64,000 nt of DNA from NCBI GenBank assembly GCA_963682025.1, contig OY821519.1, forward strand, positions 94,974,585 to 95,038,584. The letters are read 5' to 3'. The DNA comes from Cordilura impudica (lineage: Eukaryota > Arthropoda > Insecta > Diptera > Scathophagidae). Positions 23,133 to 34,660 of the stretch are shown one piece after another. Below the pieces are notes generated by a model, which had not been told where the DNA came from, ran no database searches, and was given only the letters and a program-made list of their open reading frames with translations. The first letter of the stretch is position 1; every line of letters starts with the position of its first letter. Position numbers and translations under genes: made by a program.

Positions 23133-23619
23133 CAAAAGACGTATGCCACCGCGAGAAAGGTGAAAGTGTCCTATTTAACCCTGTATATACTTTTGTACCC
23201 ATGACGACCCGTGAGTAGAACACTTTTTTCATTTTAATGAAATTACTCAAAAAAGTTTCAAATTGCGGTAATTTAAACAGCCTTGTATCTATAAAATGGT
23301 GTGTTAAATTTGCGCTTTAGGTATTTTATAGCTTCTAACACAAGGCAACAAACGCGAAAAATGTTATACAGATCAAAAACCATTATAAAATTTTGATATA
23401 TTGTGGTTCCAGTAGTACAAATGTGGACCCAATTTTAAATTCTATGGATAGGTTTTTCTTCCTCCTTCAGGTGGTTGTGAAGAAAGTGTAACTCAATGCT
23501 CATGTTACATACAAGGCTTTGAAAGTGATCCATTAGTGGTTCGACGTATTGAGGAAACAATCAGAACTTTTCTCATTTCCAAAAAAGAAAAAAAATTAAC
23601 ACGCTAAACAATCTCATTC

Positions 23620-24220
23620 CATGCGTTTTTTCAATCTCTGTCATATTGCCCGTAAAATTTGACTCTTTTATTAACGATCTTATCAGTGGCTCGTCAAAAA
23701 TACTTGCTTTTGTCTTTTCTGCACTCGATTTTAGAAACTTTTTGATAGAAAAAGCAAACTATTTCCATTTTTTGCAAGACCTTTTCCAAATTGTTTTGTA
23801 AGCCCTAGTTTTATATGTAATGGAGGCAAAATTCTATGATCCCTTGTTGTCCTGGAACTAACGCTTCCCGAGTAGGTCAATCTTTTTTTTTAGCGAATGT
23901 TGATTTTTAGCTCTACGATTCCACAAACAAAGAAAGCAGAGATACTTTGTGTAACACCTTGTTGGTCTAAAAGCTTAAATCAACACATATGAGCCAGTTG
24001 TGTTCCACATATTCAATTTTGTCCAAAACCCGAGCAATAATTCTATATTATTCTTTTTCTTTTGTAGAATATGCAATAGGCAATGGCCCTAATTTATTTT
24101 AGACTCCGTTTTGATGAGTCTATGAATAGACGCCATTCACTTGCATCTTTATAAAATACGAAGTCATCTTCTTCAGCAAAATATTTGAGGAGATTTTGTT
24201 CTCCCCGTGCGGTAATAAGA
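23620..24220 (-). pseudogene. Unnamed repeat-associated protein, heavily degraded
   Basis: On the - strand, pieces across stops and frameshifts read FYKDASEWRLFIDSSKRSL-like (24150-24100), LGPLPIAYSTKEKE, HNWLICVDL (about 23990), and KLGLTKQFGKGLAKNG-like (about 23790). I recognise this order from a widespread unnamed arthropod family thought to derive from mobile DNA. There is no intact frame longer than about 40 codons. Function unknown. Confidence 0.4.
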
Positions 24221-24298
24221 ATTTGTTAATAAGTTAATTCCTCTAGCATAGAAGCCATTATTTCTGAAGCATACTTTAATAATTTTTATAATTGCAAT

Positions 24299-24910
24299 AA
24301 TTCTAAAAAATAATATTCCGGGCTTATTTTCTGAAATTAACTCGTGGGGTACTCAAAATGTGTCCTAGTTTTAATTTTTTTTTTTTTTTTTTTTTTTTTC
24401 AGAATTATTATATTCATATAACAGTATATCGAGGGCCTATATTCGAAAAGTGCTATCTACATTTGACAGCAATATTAATTTTTGAATTCAAACTGTTCTC
24501 TGAAATAACTGTCAAATATATAAATTTTGACATCCCACATGATTACTACGACTATTTCTTAATAGATATTGTAGCAAATCAATCGACAAATTCTTTCAAA
24601 TCATATTAATAAATTAGTTTTACACGCTCTCTTTCAAATATTTATTGATATAGATAGCACTTTTTGAATTTAAGTCCTCGATATACGAATTTTTTTATAC
24701 TGTATTAAATATAAAAACTAATTAATCTAAATATTTTCATAAAATAACGAATAAACATGAGGAATTTTATAAATACATTAAATTTGTTTTATTAAAAAAA
24801 AAAATCCTGATGAAGAAAATATTTATAGATTTTCATAGAGTCAATTTGACATCAGGAGTACTCCACGGGTTAATTTCAAAAATAAGTCCAGAATATTATT
24901 TTTTTGAATT
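24299..24910. mobile_element. Fold-back element with nested inverted repeats
   Basis: Outer inverted arms of about 55 bases (24299-24354 and 24856-24910) share AAAAATAATATTC, GAAATTAAC and CGTGGNGTACTC. Inside, a second inverted pair (24425-24461 and 24650-24685; TATATCGAGG...AAAAAGTGCTATCTA) is nested. A long T-run lies at 24376-24399. It has no coding capacity. This is fold-back or MITE architecture of unknown family. Confidence 0.6.
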
Positions 24911-25784
24911 ATTAAAATAATATCAACAACTTTTGTCGAAATCCTTCCACAAATATATATTATTTCGATATTTTGTTTTAAAAAATGTAAATATCCTTAA
25001 ATTTGACCTTTGACCTTAAAGGGGGACAACTTATAGTTTCAATTTAACCCTAAGTTACAGGATTGAAAACTTATTTCAAGTGCTATAATATTTTGACAAA
25101 AGATGTTTGAAATATGTAAACAACAAAAAGATGTAGCCTAACAGTTTAAAAAGTATGAAAAATCACATTTTTTTTTTCAAATGCGCTGAAATAAAAATGC
25201 TGCCCTCGCCAAATTACAAATAGGATACCTACAATATTTGGCATTTTTAATCACATATATTTTGTAAATAAGACCTTAAAGTCCAATCGTTGATTTCGGA
25301 AAATTTCTTGAACAAAATTTTTTAAAAAGTAAAATTTGAGATTTTGAAATAGTGCTAAAAAGTACGTAGCTTTTTGACGTTAATTTAGAACAGCATAACA
25401 ATAGACAAGATGCAAAATACTTTACATGAGATCATTTTGGGATCAGGAGAATGCAAAAATATTGTTGTTGTAAATTATTTCAATATCTTTAAAAATGTGA
25501 GCTCGATTTTCTTAATCAAGTGGTCTGCGGCGCATTTATTGCTTGGGGAACTTGATACAACTTGGCTGTTTTGCAACCGATAATAGATTTTGTTGTTTTA
25601 TTAGAAAGATAATTTACTGTAGTTTATTAATTAATTTAATTGAAACGTAATTGTTAATATCAAAATTTTTGTGAAAAACGATTTTTTTTTTTTTATAATT
25701 TTTACATATAAATGCATATTTGAAAGTTGAACTCAATGCGCATCCAGAAAGCATTGTCCGATTTGGCTCAAATTTTGCGCACTA
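24911..25784. other. AT-rich, nothing recognised
   Basis: No open frame, repeat end or RNA structure was identified. Confidence 0.5.
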
Positions 25785-26362
25785 AAGTTTTAGGTGACTA
25801 TTATGAGCAACTTTCGATTTTCGATTGTGGTCGAATTAACTGATCGAACAAATTTTCATTTGGTATTATGGCGCACATTCAATAAAATAGCGCTATTCTG
25901 AATTTCACTCAATTGGATTATTCACAATAGTACATATTTATCAGCTGGCACTATGAATAAACATTGTTTGTTTACAAATTTATTAAAGAAAAAAATAATT
26001 AATTATTTATTAACATGGAATTATGATTCTATGATCGTCTGATGAAGAAGAATTCTTCGTCATGATCGATGCTTAGTCTTTTCGAACATTTTGGAAATGG
26101 ATTCCACTACCTAAGTATGCGAAGTTTTAACAAGGGTACCATTTGTTTGCAGATTTGTAGCAAATTTTCGACTGTCAGGAAACGTTTATGGAATTGCTGC
26201 CTGCTACAGATGAACTGCTGCGGCAATGCACACAAGGCAGATCAATCTCATGAAATTAAAATAATTTACAACTTATACTTTCAATAAGTTTTAAAAACTG
26301 CCATCCGGCATCGAAAGCAAAATTGTGTTCGATTGAAAATTCGTTGCACAACGAAATTTTCG
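25785..26362 (+). repeat. Dispersed repeat R, copy 2
   Basis: Partner of 2014-2576. It keeps the stem CTATTNTGAAT/ATTCACAATAG and the GGAATTGCTGCCTGCTACAG core, and has no mariner attached. Confidence 0.65.
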
Positions 26363-26734
26363 ACCGAACTGCCAGCTCACAATACGAATTTTACATTCGA
26401 TAGTCGATGTTTGATAGCCAGCGAAGATCGAAGATCGAATGCAACTCATAATAAGGGCCTTAGATCCAGTGTCACAATAATCCGACCCGCATGTCTTGAA
26501 ATCCAAAAATGGCTGTCACCCTAATGTATATGTTGTAATTCTTCTTATTGTTGTAGTCATTGAGGTTGTGACATTTGCTTCATTAGGGTGTGTATGGTTA
26601 TACTGCACGAGTCACATTTGCCTATTTTTTATGATTATCACGATATAATAAAAAATATCGCCAATATGAACGAAAAAAATATAACCGCTAAAAATGCCAA
26701 TTTATTTAAAATTTCTGCAGAAGTACATTTTTTT

Positions 26735-26935
26735 TAACTACCCTTTTTTAAATTTCCCTTTTAAAAAAAAGTACCCTTTTTTAAAGAATTTCCCATATAA
26801 AAAAGTACCCTTTTTTAAAAAAGTACCATTCTCTAAATAGGTAAAAAATTTAAAAAAAAAGTACCTGTGCCCTTTTTTAAAAAAAAGTATCTTTCTTGAA
26901 AAGGAACTATTATTTTTTTTAAAGTGACCTTTTCT
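26735..26935. repeat. Degenerate short tandem repeat (GTACCCTTTTTTAAA)n
   Basis: Imperfect units of AAAAGTACCCTTTTTTAAA recur about 6-8 times with irregular spacing. Confidence 0.6.
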
Positions 26936-27094
26936 GGTGGTTCAAGGGTTCATTACAGATTATAGCCGTTTCGTACATAAATCTATTCCTATGCAAACGT
27001 ACGTTTTGCATAGCTTTTTGCAGAATCCAGGGCTAATATTTTATTTCCTGCCGGTAACCGAATAATTTATATCTCTAATATTAATAGGCTAGGC

Positions 27095-28894
27095 CAGCCG
27101 TGGCCAAACTACGGCCCGTGGGCTGTATACGGCCCGCCAACATATTTTGTATGGCCCCCTGTGTATAATAAAAAAACCTAGTTTAAATGGGCTTAGTTAA
27201 TAAAAATTCTAAATTTGATGTTTTTTATTTAAAAAAAAAAAGATATTAATTTTTTTTCCAAAACTTCTAGTACAATTTATAGAAAAAACATTAAAACTCC
27301 TTAATGTTAGCAATAGTATCATTGAGAGGTGTTTTTTGAATTATATCAATATTGAACTTGAAACTGAAACTTGGGGTAAAAAAAGAAAATAAATACTTGA
27401 AACTAATTAAAAAGAAAAAATTTAACTAAACGAAACTAATATTTCGGAACTTGGAAGTTTGAACGGAATTAGACAAAAAGAATATTAAAATTTGGAACTT
27501 GGAACAAAAAGATTATAAAAAAAAATAGGAACTAAAAGAAAATAACTAAATGAGCAGCTGTCAGAAAAATTAGAAAATACAAATAGACCATACTGTGCTA
27601 TAGCTTTAGACGAGAGCTGCGATATAAAATATACTGCACAACTACTGATTTTTGTTCGACCAATTAATAAGTACTTTGAAATTACACAGGGACAGGACAA
27701 TGAGGACTTTGAAATTACCCATGGCTGCAATGAAAAATAGAACCACCGGTGCAGAACTTTTTAACGAAGTTGAAAATTGTCCTTTGAAATATATTATTAA
27801 ATGGGAAAATCTTGTTAATGTGACTACTGATGGATCCCCAAACTTAACGGGTTGAAATATCCGCCAGCTGAAAAGAATTCAAGACAAGGTTCAAACGATT
27901 GTATTATACATCAACACGCATGGTGTAAAAATGTATTGAAAATAGAACACGTAACTAAGGTTATAATTTTAAGACACAGACAATTTATATCTTTGCTTGA
28001 AGATTTCGACGCTGAATACTCAGATGTATAATACCACAACTATGTGCGATGGTTAAGCTTAGGTAAAGTGCTGCGACGGGTATGGGATCTTAAAGAAGAA
28101 ATTATAACCTTTTTAATATTACACGAAAAAGATAACTTTAATGAGTTAATGATTCATCATGGCTTTCCGATTTTCGCCTTTTCAGTCGATCTATTGTAAC
28201 ATTTTAATGAATTAAATAAAGTTTTACAAGACAATACTATTTATGCTCAAACTATGATACAAAGCTTAAATTCTTTCAAGATAAAATTAAGAATTTTTGA
28301 ACAGAATTTATTGCAAAAAATTTAAATCATTTTTAACAACATGCTTTAACAAATGAATTTAATCGAAGATTTGATTGTTTTCGTATAATTGAAAGTGATC
28401 TGTCAATTATTCTCAATTCATTTGCTACTAATGTCGAGAGTGCTTCAAGTGATATATAGCTGCACTTATTGATTTACAAGTGATGCGTCTATGCAAGATT
28501 TATTTAATTATCAAACGGAGAACTTACTAAATTCTTATCGTACTCTAAATAAAGAAAAATGCTTTAATATTCGAAATCTGGCATTTGCGAACAAACGTTC
28601 CCTACAATGAACCAAAATAAAAGTCCATCGCGATCTAGGATAAGTGATGAACATTTGTATGCAATACTAAGAATTTCAACAAGTAATTTTGATCAAGACA
28701 TTGAAAAATTCAGCAATAATTGTAAACAACTATTTTTATCACATTAAATAAAGATTTTCTAATTTAATATGACTATTTAGTTACTAAAAATTTAAATTGA
28801 CTTTATTTCAGTTTTTCAGAAAAAAAATTTTTTGGCCCCCGAGTAATTTTCTAATTAGATATGACCCGTCAGTCGAAAAGTTTGGCCATGACTG
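27095..28894 (+). mobile_element. hAT transposon, 1800 bp, with perfect 8-bp target duplication
   Basis: Inverted ends CAGCCGTGGCCAAACT (27095) and, reversed, CAGTCATGGCCAAACT (28894) differ at two positions. The 8-base direct repeat GGCTAGGC flanks both sides (27087-27094 and 28895-28902). An 8-bp duplication and CAG-type ends with a TGGCCAAAC subterminus are typical of hAT-Charlie-like elements. It sits inside an H1 Helitron, so it is the younger insertion. Confidence 0.88.
27550..28745 (+). pseudogene. hAT transposase (Charlie/GTF2IRD2-like), decayed
   Basis: Translated piecewise: CAIALDESCDIKYTAQLLIF, where the Asp at 27609-27611 fits the first catalytic residue; CIIHQHAWCKNVLKIEHV (about 27890-27950); HRQFISLLEDFDAEYSDV; VRWLSLGKVLRRVWDLKEEI (about 28050-28110); FNELNKVLQD. 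This is the family order of hAT-Charlie transposases, including domesticated GTF2IRD2-type proteins. Stops at several points and a missing N-terminal zinc finger make it inactive. Confidence 0.75.
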
Positions 28895-29232
28895 GGCTAG
28901 GCGATTTCTTGTGACTGATGTTTTGTTCTATCGTTTTATCCGATTTTGACCAAACGTATATTATTTGTAAGGCATTTCTTTTTCGCCGTTTTGTAGATTT
29001 ACAGATTTTTAAATTTTTTCCTTTATTTTGAGTAACTTGCATTTAAAGTTGCTATTAACACATAAATAAAATTATACATATGAAATTTATTAATGTGTTA
29101 ATGTCTTTGTTAATGAGTTTGTTATCTTTGTTCACAATAATAATAAACCATAATTGGTTTTTGAATTGGCTAAGTTGAAAAATAAAGCTGCATAGAAATT
29201 GCACTCGAATTTCGAGCGCTGGAATCGGCTAG

Positions 29233-29819
29233 TAAGCATCATTACGAACGCTATCACATTTAAACTATATTTTTTAAACATATACTCTCCGCAAATGAAA
29301 CAAAAATAATTCGGATGATTCACACAAAATCGTCCTGACGATACCATATTAAATTATGCATATTAAGAAAACTTAAAATTAAACCATATCTAGTGAGCGA
29401 GCCTTTCCAAAACTTTGCAACATGAGTATTCAATTTAAAAAGTAAAAAACTTTTTGCATTACGACTGTTAAAGTTGTAGAGTACTTGAATTACATTTGAG
29501 GCCTCAATAAATCCCTTAAGGTCTATATAAATTTGCTTCACATGTGGCTTTTAAAATTTAAAGCAGTTTATGGACCGAACTGCTAGAAAACCTCCTAAAA
29601 GTTTATTTAAGGCGTGAGATAAAAAATTTTTAACACACATAAAATTAATAACAGGGACACCATTGAAAATAGAGTTTTGATTTGGTTTTATTTCATCGAA
29701 ATTATATTAGATCTTACAAAAAAAAAAAAAAATTACTTGTATAGTTCTAATCCCAACTTATGAATTTATAATCGCATTAAGGATTATATAGTAGTTTCTG
29801 TCACATTTTTGGAACAGTT
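29233..29819. other. Unassigned intergenic DNA
   Basis: A 73-codon - strand frame (29320-29541, MKQIYIDLKGFIEASNVIQ...) looks coding-like but is not recognised. An A-run lies at 29717-29731. Confidence 0.35.
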
Positions 29820-30420
29820 AGTCTATCTCAGTTTAAAATCTTCTACATTTTGGGACACCTTATTTATGTTGCTGAACTCCATTTTCGCAAGAGCCAAATA
29901 ACTCTCTACTGGCCTAAGCTCCAGATAGTTGAGAAGATTTGCCTCCTTTAGTACAAAAACCAAGTCATTGCTCTTGACCGTAGTGACAGACTGCCAAATC
30001 GGGGCAAAAATATGTGGACACATTGTGTTGGGTTAAGAAAGGAAGGAACATTTTTTTCAAGCACGTCTTAATATAAATTTCGGTATTTATAAAGCCCATG
30101 GTAACAAATGAGTTGCTTCTTTTGCCGTAACTTTTTTTTTATTTCGCTTGCTTTCCGTAGAAGCTACGAAAAATCTGGCGCTACATACGATTCGGCGTTC
30201 AGCAGTATTTATTTTTACATGATTCCAATTTCATTACTCTGTTTTTGAAGAATTCCTGTCGCAACTTTTTGGACTTTGTATGTTTCTGCATGGACTTTAA
30301 CTTTGCGCACCAAATAGTCCGAGCAATGAGCTAATCGGGCTCCTGATATTTTCTAATAACATTCACATATTTTTCTAAGATAACTTGATGCAAAAAATAA
30401 AAATTCAAATAATGATTGTG
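29820..30420 (-). pseudogene. DD37E Tc1/mariner-type transposase fragment
   Basis: On the - strand, in several frames: IRAHCSDYLVRKVKVHAETY-like (about 30300), ESYVAPDFS (about 30170), LRQKKQL, STYFCPDLAVCHYGQ (about 30010) and LLNYLELRPVESYLALAKM (29930-29870). The same order is present at 50200-50760 and 61048-61320. It is broken by stops and frameshifts. The cluster of TTCGGTTG...CAACCGAA palindromes at 30517-30735 lies just upstream on the same element side. Confidence 0.6.
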
Positions 30421-30516
30421 AAAAAAGTTAATCAGACTAAAGAGGAAAATTTTTGTGTCAAACTTTTTTCAATCTCAGATCTTATTACATTATTTTGAAG
30501 TTTGAAATAATTCCAA

Positions 30517-30735
30517 TTCGGTTGATACAACCGAAATAATGAAAAAATTTTTTGCTTTAACCAAATTGAAGAAAATTCAGTTCCTGGGATCAAATATTCA
30601 ATTATACAACCAAATAAATGAGCAATTCGGTTGTTACAGCCGAATATCAACTTTGGCAACTGCATTTCAATTGTGACAACCGACATTCGGTTGTAGCAAC
30701 CAAATTTTCAGTTGAGACAACCAAATTCTTCTATT
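30517..30735. repeat. Cluster of TTCGGTTGNNACAACCGAA palindromes
   Basis: A perfect 8-bp-arm palindrome TTCGGTTGATACAACCGAA lies at 30517-30535. ATTCGGTTGTTACAGCCGAA follows at 30625, then diverged units at 30667-30735 (CAATTGTGACAACCGA, TTCGGTTGTAGCAACCAAA, CAGTTGAGACAACCAAA). Similar motifs occur at 49740-49930 and 61620-61780 beside related transposase relics, so they are probably subterminal repeats of that family. Confidence 0.6.
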
Positions 30736-31340
30736 GGCGTTTAAAATATCATGTCTGGCAGGCTAGTTGTCAACGCGGCAAAAATACATTTTCATTTATA
30801 ACAACAGGAAATATTATTGCCCAATTGTACAGCGAAGAGTATTTAAGAAGAGAAACCTACGATGGATTCACTATATTCTGCCCTGTTTTAACTTCAGCTC
30901 ATTAGACTGCAGCTCATTTGCTTTGAGAAAATGATATTGAATTTGCAAATTTGATGTCCTTCATTTCAACAAATGTTCCACAATGTCGCCCATTTGAGAT
31001 ACATGAAGCACTAAGAAAAAACCAATTTGAATAAGAGTAAACGGACTGAGGTAAAAGATTTTGAATAGAATTAACAAAATAAATAACAATATCAAAAAAT
31101 GGCCATAGTATTCGTAAAATAAAATGCTAAAACTTGATTCTGGTTATCTAATTCAACTCAGTTCATCGCAAATCCATCATTCGTAAAACTTATTTTACCG
31201 TTATTTTTTCTTTGTGGCGTTTTTAAAATTTGTGAAATTAGGACCAGTGAAAAATTGTATCTATATTTCGTAAGTTCGGGTAAAATTTAAATGTTATATT
31301 TAATTGATTGTAATTACATGGACTGATTTTCAGTGTTCGG

Positions 31341-32125
31341 AATGGGTAAAATCAGATCATGTAATGTCAGTACTCGGAAGATTATTATAGAAATGCATCA
31401 GTATGAAAGTACATACTTACCGGAACATCGCAGCAGCCTTTAAAGTTACCAAGACCTTGGTCAGCAATACGGTGAAATATTTCAAGAAGCATTCCACTAC
31501 AGAGAAGGTGGCCCCTGAATAAAGAACCCCAATTACAACAGATCGAGAAAATGCAAAAATTTTTCATGAGTCGAATTTTCCCCATGAATGCGCAAACGAA
31601 ATTCGGGTTGCAGTCTTTGGAGCAAATAAAGCAAAACCATCTGCAGATACAGTAAAACGACGATTGCGAGAAACACGACTCTTTAAATAAGTTTCACAAA
31701 AGAAGCCATTAATACCTGAGTGTAACCGAAAGAAGGGACTAGAGTTTGCAAGAAAGTACAGCAATTGAAGCGCTTTCGAATTGAACACATTATTAGTTTC
31801 ATAAGAAACAATAATTTCTAGAATCTTCCCCAATGCAGAAAAATATGCTCGTCGTCCAAAGTCGAAGGAATTTGATCCAAAGTAGACAAACGCCGCAGTG
31901 AAGCATGGGTGAGGTTCCATCAAGCTTTAGGGAGTTATATGTGTCACGTGAACAAGATTCAAAATGAAGGTGTCCTCAACGCTACAATGATGCCTTATGC
32001 TGACGATAATATGCCGGTAATAGGGATATTTTAGTAAGAAAATTATCTGAATGTTTCATAAACAATTCCGTTCATGTGCTTGATTGGCCTTCATGTAGTC
32101 CTAATATGAAGCCAATTGCCCACTT
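31341..32125 (+). pseudogene. Tc1-like transposase, heavily degraded
   Basis: Starting near MGKIRSCNVSTRKIIIEMHQ (31341), in shifting frames come ARKYSNLKRF (31748), ARRPKSKEFDPKYTNAAVKH then GGGSIKLWG-like (31850-31930), and VLDWPSCSPNMKPI (32075-32115). These correspond to the Tc1 order of helix-turn-helix, HGGGS and DWP..SPDMNPIE boxes. Open frames on the opposite strand here are shadows. Confidence 0.6.
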
Positions 32126-32529
32126 ATCGCTTTCAGACCTGAATAGTAAAACGATTGCAGTCATTATAACGTCATCAATATAAATTTTTTTTTCATTTTA
32201 CAGCGCATTTCTTATTTTTAAATTCTCTTTTGTTCAAGGAACATACGAGAGAACTCACAATCACTGAATACTGGTAAAAAGAACCAGAAAAAATTTATTT
32301 ATTTATATTCTAATCACCTTAAACCAGATCTCACAATCGGTACAGCTAGGTCTGAAAGGGTTATGGCAAGTTGTGAGGAAAATAGTTAGCTTCGTATAGA
32401 TCAGCAATTTTTATAATTCCTACACCGAACAAAAAAGGCTTGGGAAGCTTGGCGTAAAAATTTGGTGGCTTCAATGCCTCGCATATGTAAAGTAGTTATC
32501 CATAACAAAGGATTCGCAACAAAATATTA
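32126..32529. other. Unassigned AT-rich DNA
   Basis: No gene or repeat was recognised. Confidence 0.4.
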
Positions 32530-32908
32530 TCTATAATATTAATAGGCTAGGCGATTTCTTGTGACCGATGTTTTGTTCTACCGTTTTATCCCGATTTTGA
32601 TCGAACGTATATTTTTTGAAAGGTATTTCTTTTTAGCCATTTTGCAGATTTACAGATTTTTAAATTTTTTTCTTCATTTTGAGTAAATTGCATTTAAAGT
32701 TGCTACTAACACATACATAAAATTTATACAATGCAATGTGTGTGTTTATAAAATTTGTTAATGTGTTTGTAATAAAAATGAGTTTGTTTTTTGTGTTAAT
32801 TTGCGAATTGGCTATAATTGATTAGCATACCTTTAGGGTCTTTATTTAATGAAAAAAATAAAATTTCCTAGAATTTGCACTCGAATTTCGAGGGCTGGAA
32901 TCTGCTAG
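32530..32908 (+). mobile_element. Non-autonomous Helitron, family H1, copy d
   Basis: Start TCTATAATATTAATAGGC preceded by A; end CGAATTTCGAGGGCTGGAAT then CTGCTAG, followed by T. Both termini are intact. 379 bp, non-coding. Confidence 0.85.
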
Positions 32909-33095
32909 TTATTATTATTTTTTTAATAAAAATATGTTGTTCTTTTTTTTTATAAAAGTTATGTGTTCTTAATTATGTGGACAACCGATCTCAATCACAT
33001 TTAAAACTATGGAATACAACTAACATTCTCAATATTAATTTATTTGCTAACAACTATCATTTTTTTGATATGTTCCTAATGACCAGTGATTGTAA

Positions 33096-33631
33096 TTATT
33101 TATTGTGATATTAAGCTTCCTATGGTCGTCCTAAGCAGGAATAATTAAAACAAATATGTTGTAATTTTATTTTTTATCTGCGACGTTTCGACACTATGGT
33201 TGGTGTCCTCATCAGGCGTCTAATTTTATTTAATAATAATTAAGAATATACATTTATTATCACTTTAACAAATTTATGAGAATTTTTTTAAAAATAATTG
33301 TTACCTTAATAGTATTATTACACACTTAATCTAAATTTTACATTTTAATTTTATTTATTAAGTACTAAATTGTACGTGTTACTAATGTGATCACTGTCTT
33401 CTTTAATGTTTACTGTTTTGTCAATACTACTCACTTTACTGTTTTGTCAATAAATTTGTTAAAGTGATAATAAATGTATATTCTTAATTATTATTAAATA
33501 AAATTAGACGCCTGATGAGGACACCAACCATAGTGTCGAAACGTCGCAGATAAAAAATAAAATTACAACATATTTGTTTTAATTATTCCTGCTTAGGACG
33601 ACCATAGGAAGCTTAATATCACAATAAATAA
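33096..33631. repeat. Perfect 182-bp inverted repeat with hammerhead-like motifs (Penelope-like terminal repeats?)
   Basis: The arms 33096-33277 and 33450-33631 are reverse complements with no mismatch that I can find; the loop is 172 bases of AT-rich DNA. Each arm holds CTGATGA - GGACAC...GTGTC - GAAAC - GTC (33512-33545 on +, 33182-33215 on -). This order resembles the hammerhead ribozyme core found in terminal repeats of Penelope-like retroelements. No reverse transcriptase lies between the arms. Confidence 0.8.
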
Positions 33632-33847
33632 CTATCATTTTTTTTCCAGGATAAGGAGGTAAATTAAATAAACTAAGATAAAATGTACGAAAATCATCAT
33701 ACATTTCTTTTTATTTGCTTGAAGTTCACATATTAGCATTGTGTTTCTAATTAGTTGTACGGAGCTGTATGTTTTCTTTTTGTCATTGTTTTACAAAATA
33801 CTTTTTTGAAGTGGGATCTCATAAATGTGTTAGCTTTTCCTTCTTTC

Positions 33848-34660
33848 TAAACCCTCCTCACCAGTGTGCAGAGGGTATATATAAGTTTGTCATTCCGTTT
33901 GTATAATTAGAAAAAAATTCTGGACCCCAAAAAAATATATATATTTATGATCCTTATAACAAGCAGAGTTTATCTAGCGATGTCCGTCTGTCCGTCCGTG
34001 GAAATCACGATGACAACTTCAATCAGGCAGCTAGGGTGCTCGTCGGCATAAAAAATGATTCACTAACATTCTGAGAAGTTTGCTATTTAAAATCGCCTAA
34101 ATGGGTTGATTAGGGCACGAGATTGAATGAAGAACTAAAAAAAGTCTTGAAAGAATATGATTTTCTATATTGTTCTTGTCACGATCACGCCCTCAATAGG
34201 ACAGCTAGGGTGATTAGTAAGAATGATTCATCAAGATCATGGGAAGATTTCTATTTCAAAAATCATTAAAATCGGTGGAACAGGTCCAGGGAAATCTCTG
34301 AAAAAGTAAAAAAAAATTAAAAATATGAAAAATATGATGTTTCTATATTGCTCTTGTTGTTATTATAAATGTTGTATTGTTGTCATAGCTGGACTTGTTA
34401 TTTTTGTGGTCGTTGTGGTAATAGTATAATAAAAAGTAATCCTTTGCACACTTTTTTTATTGATTCTGGTAGAAAAATTTAAAAGTTTCCATTGTTTTGG
34501 CATCACTAAAAAAAATTTTTAGGTAATTTTTTCCATCGCCACGAGCCTGCTTGCAAAGTTTCAGATCAATTGGATCACAGGAAAGTGGTTAAAAATCGAT
34601 CCAATACTTTCTCGATAAGCAGATAAGCCGACACTACGGGTTAATATAAAGGGAGTAACA
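33848..34660 (-). repeat. DINE-like repeat, second family
   Basis: It begins CCAGTGTGCAGAGGGTATAT then AAGTTTGTCATTCCGTTTG, with a GTCY segment GCGATGTCCGTCTGTCCGTC at about 33980. This matches the widespread dipteran mini-me/DINE layout but differs from the AGTCGGTC family. A matching other end (GGTGTAGGGTATCAAAGATT, then ACACTCTTACTTGTTTT) lies at 36355-36412, so the element may be up to 2.6 kb or be two separate pieces. Confidence 0.55.

Larger units (their letters stand above)
27072..29232 (+). mobile_element. Helitron family H1, copy e, split by a hAT insertion
   Basis: The 5' piece TCTCTAATATTAATAGGC (27072-27094, after A) resumes at 28903 and ends ATTTCGAGCGCTGGAATCGG then CTAG at 29229-29232, followed by T. 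Removing 27095-28894 and one copy of the 8-bp duplication restores a continuous family member. Confidence 0.8.

Noticed and set aside
31385..31923. Two - strand frames of 66 and 119 codons
   Set aside because: Shadows of a degraded + strand Tc1-like transposase.
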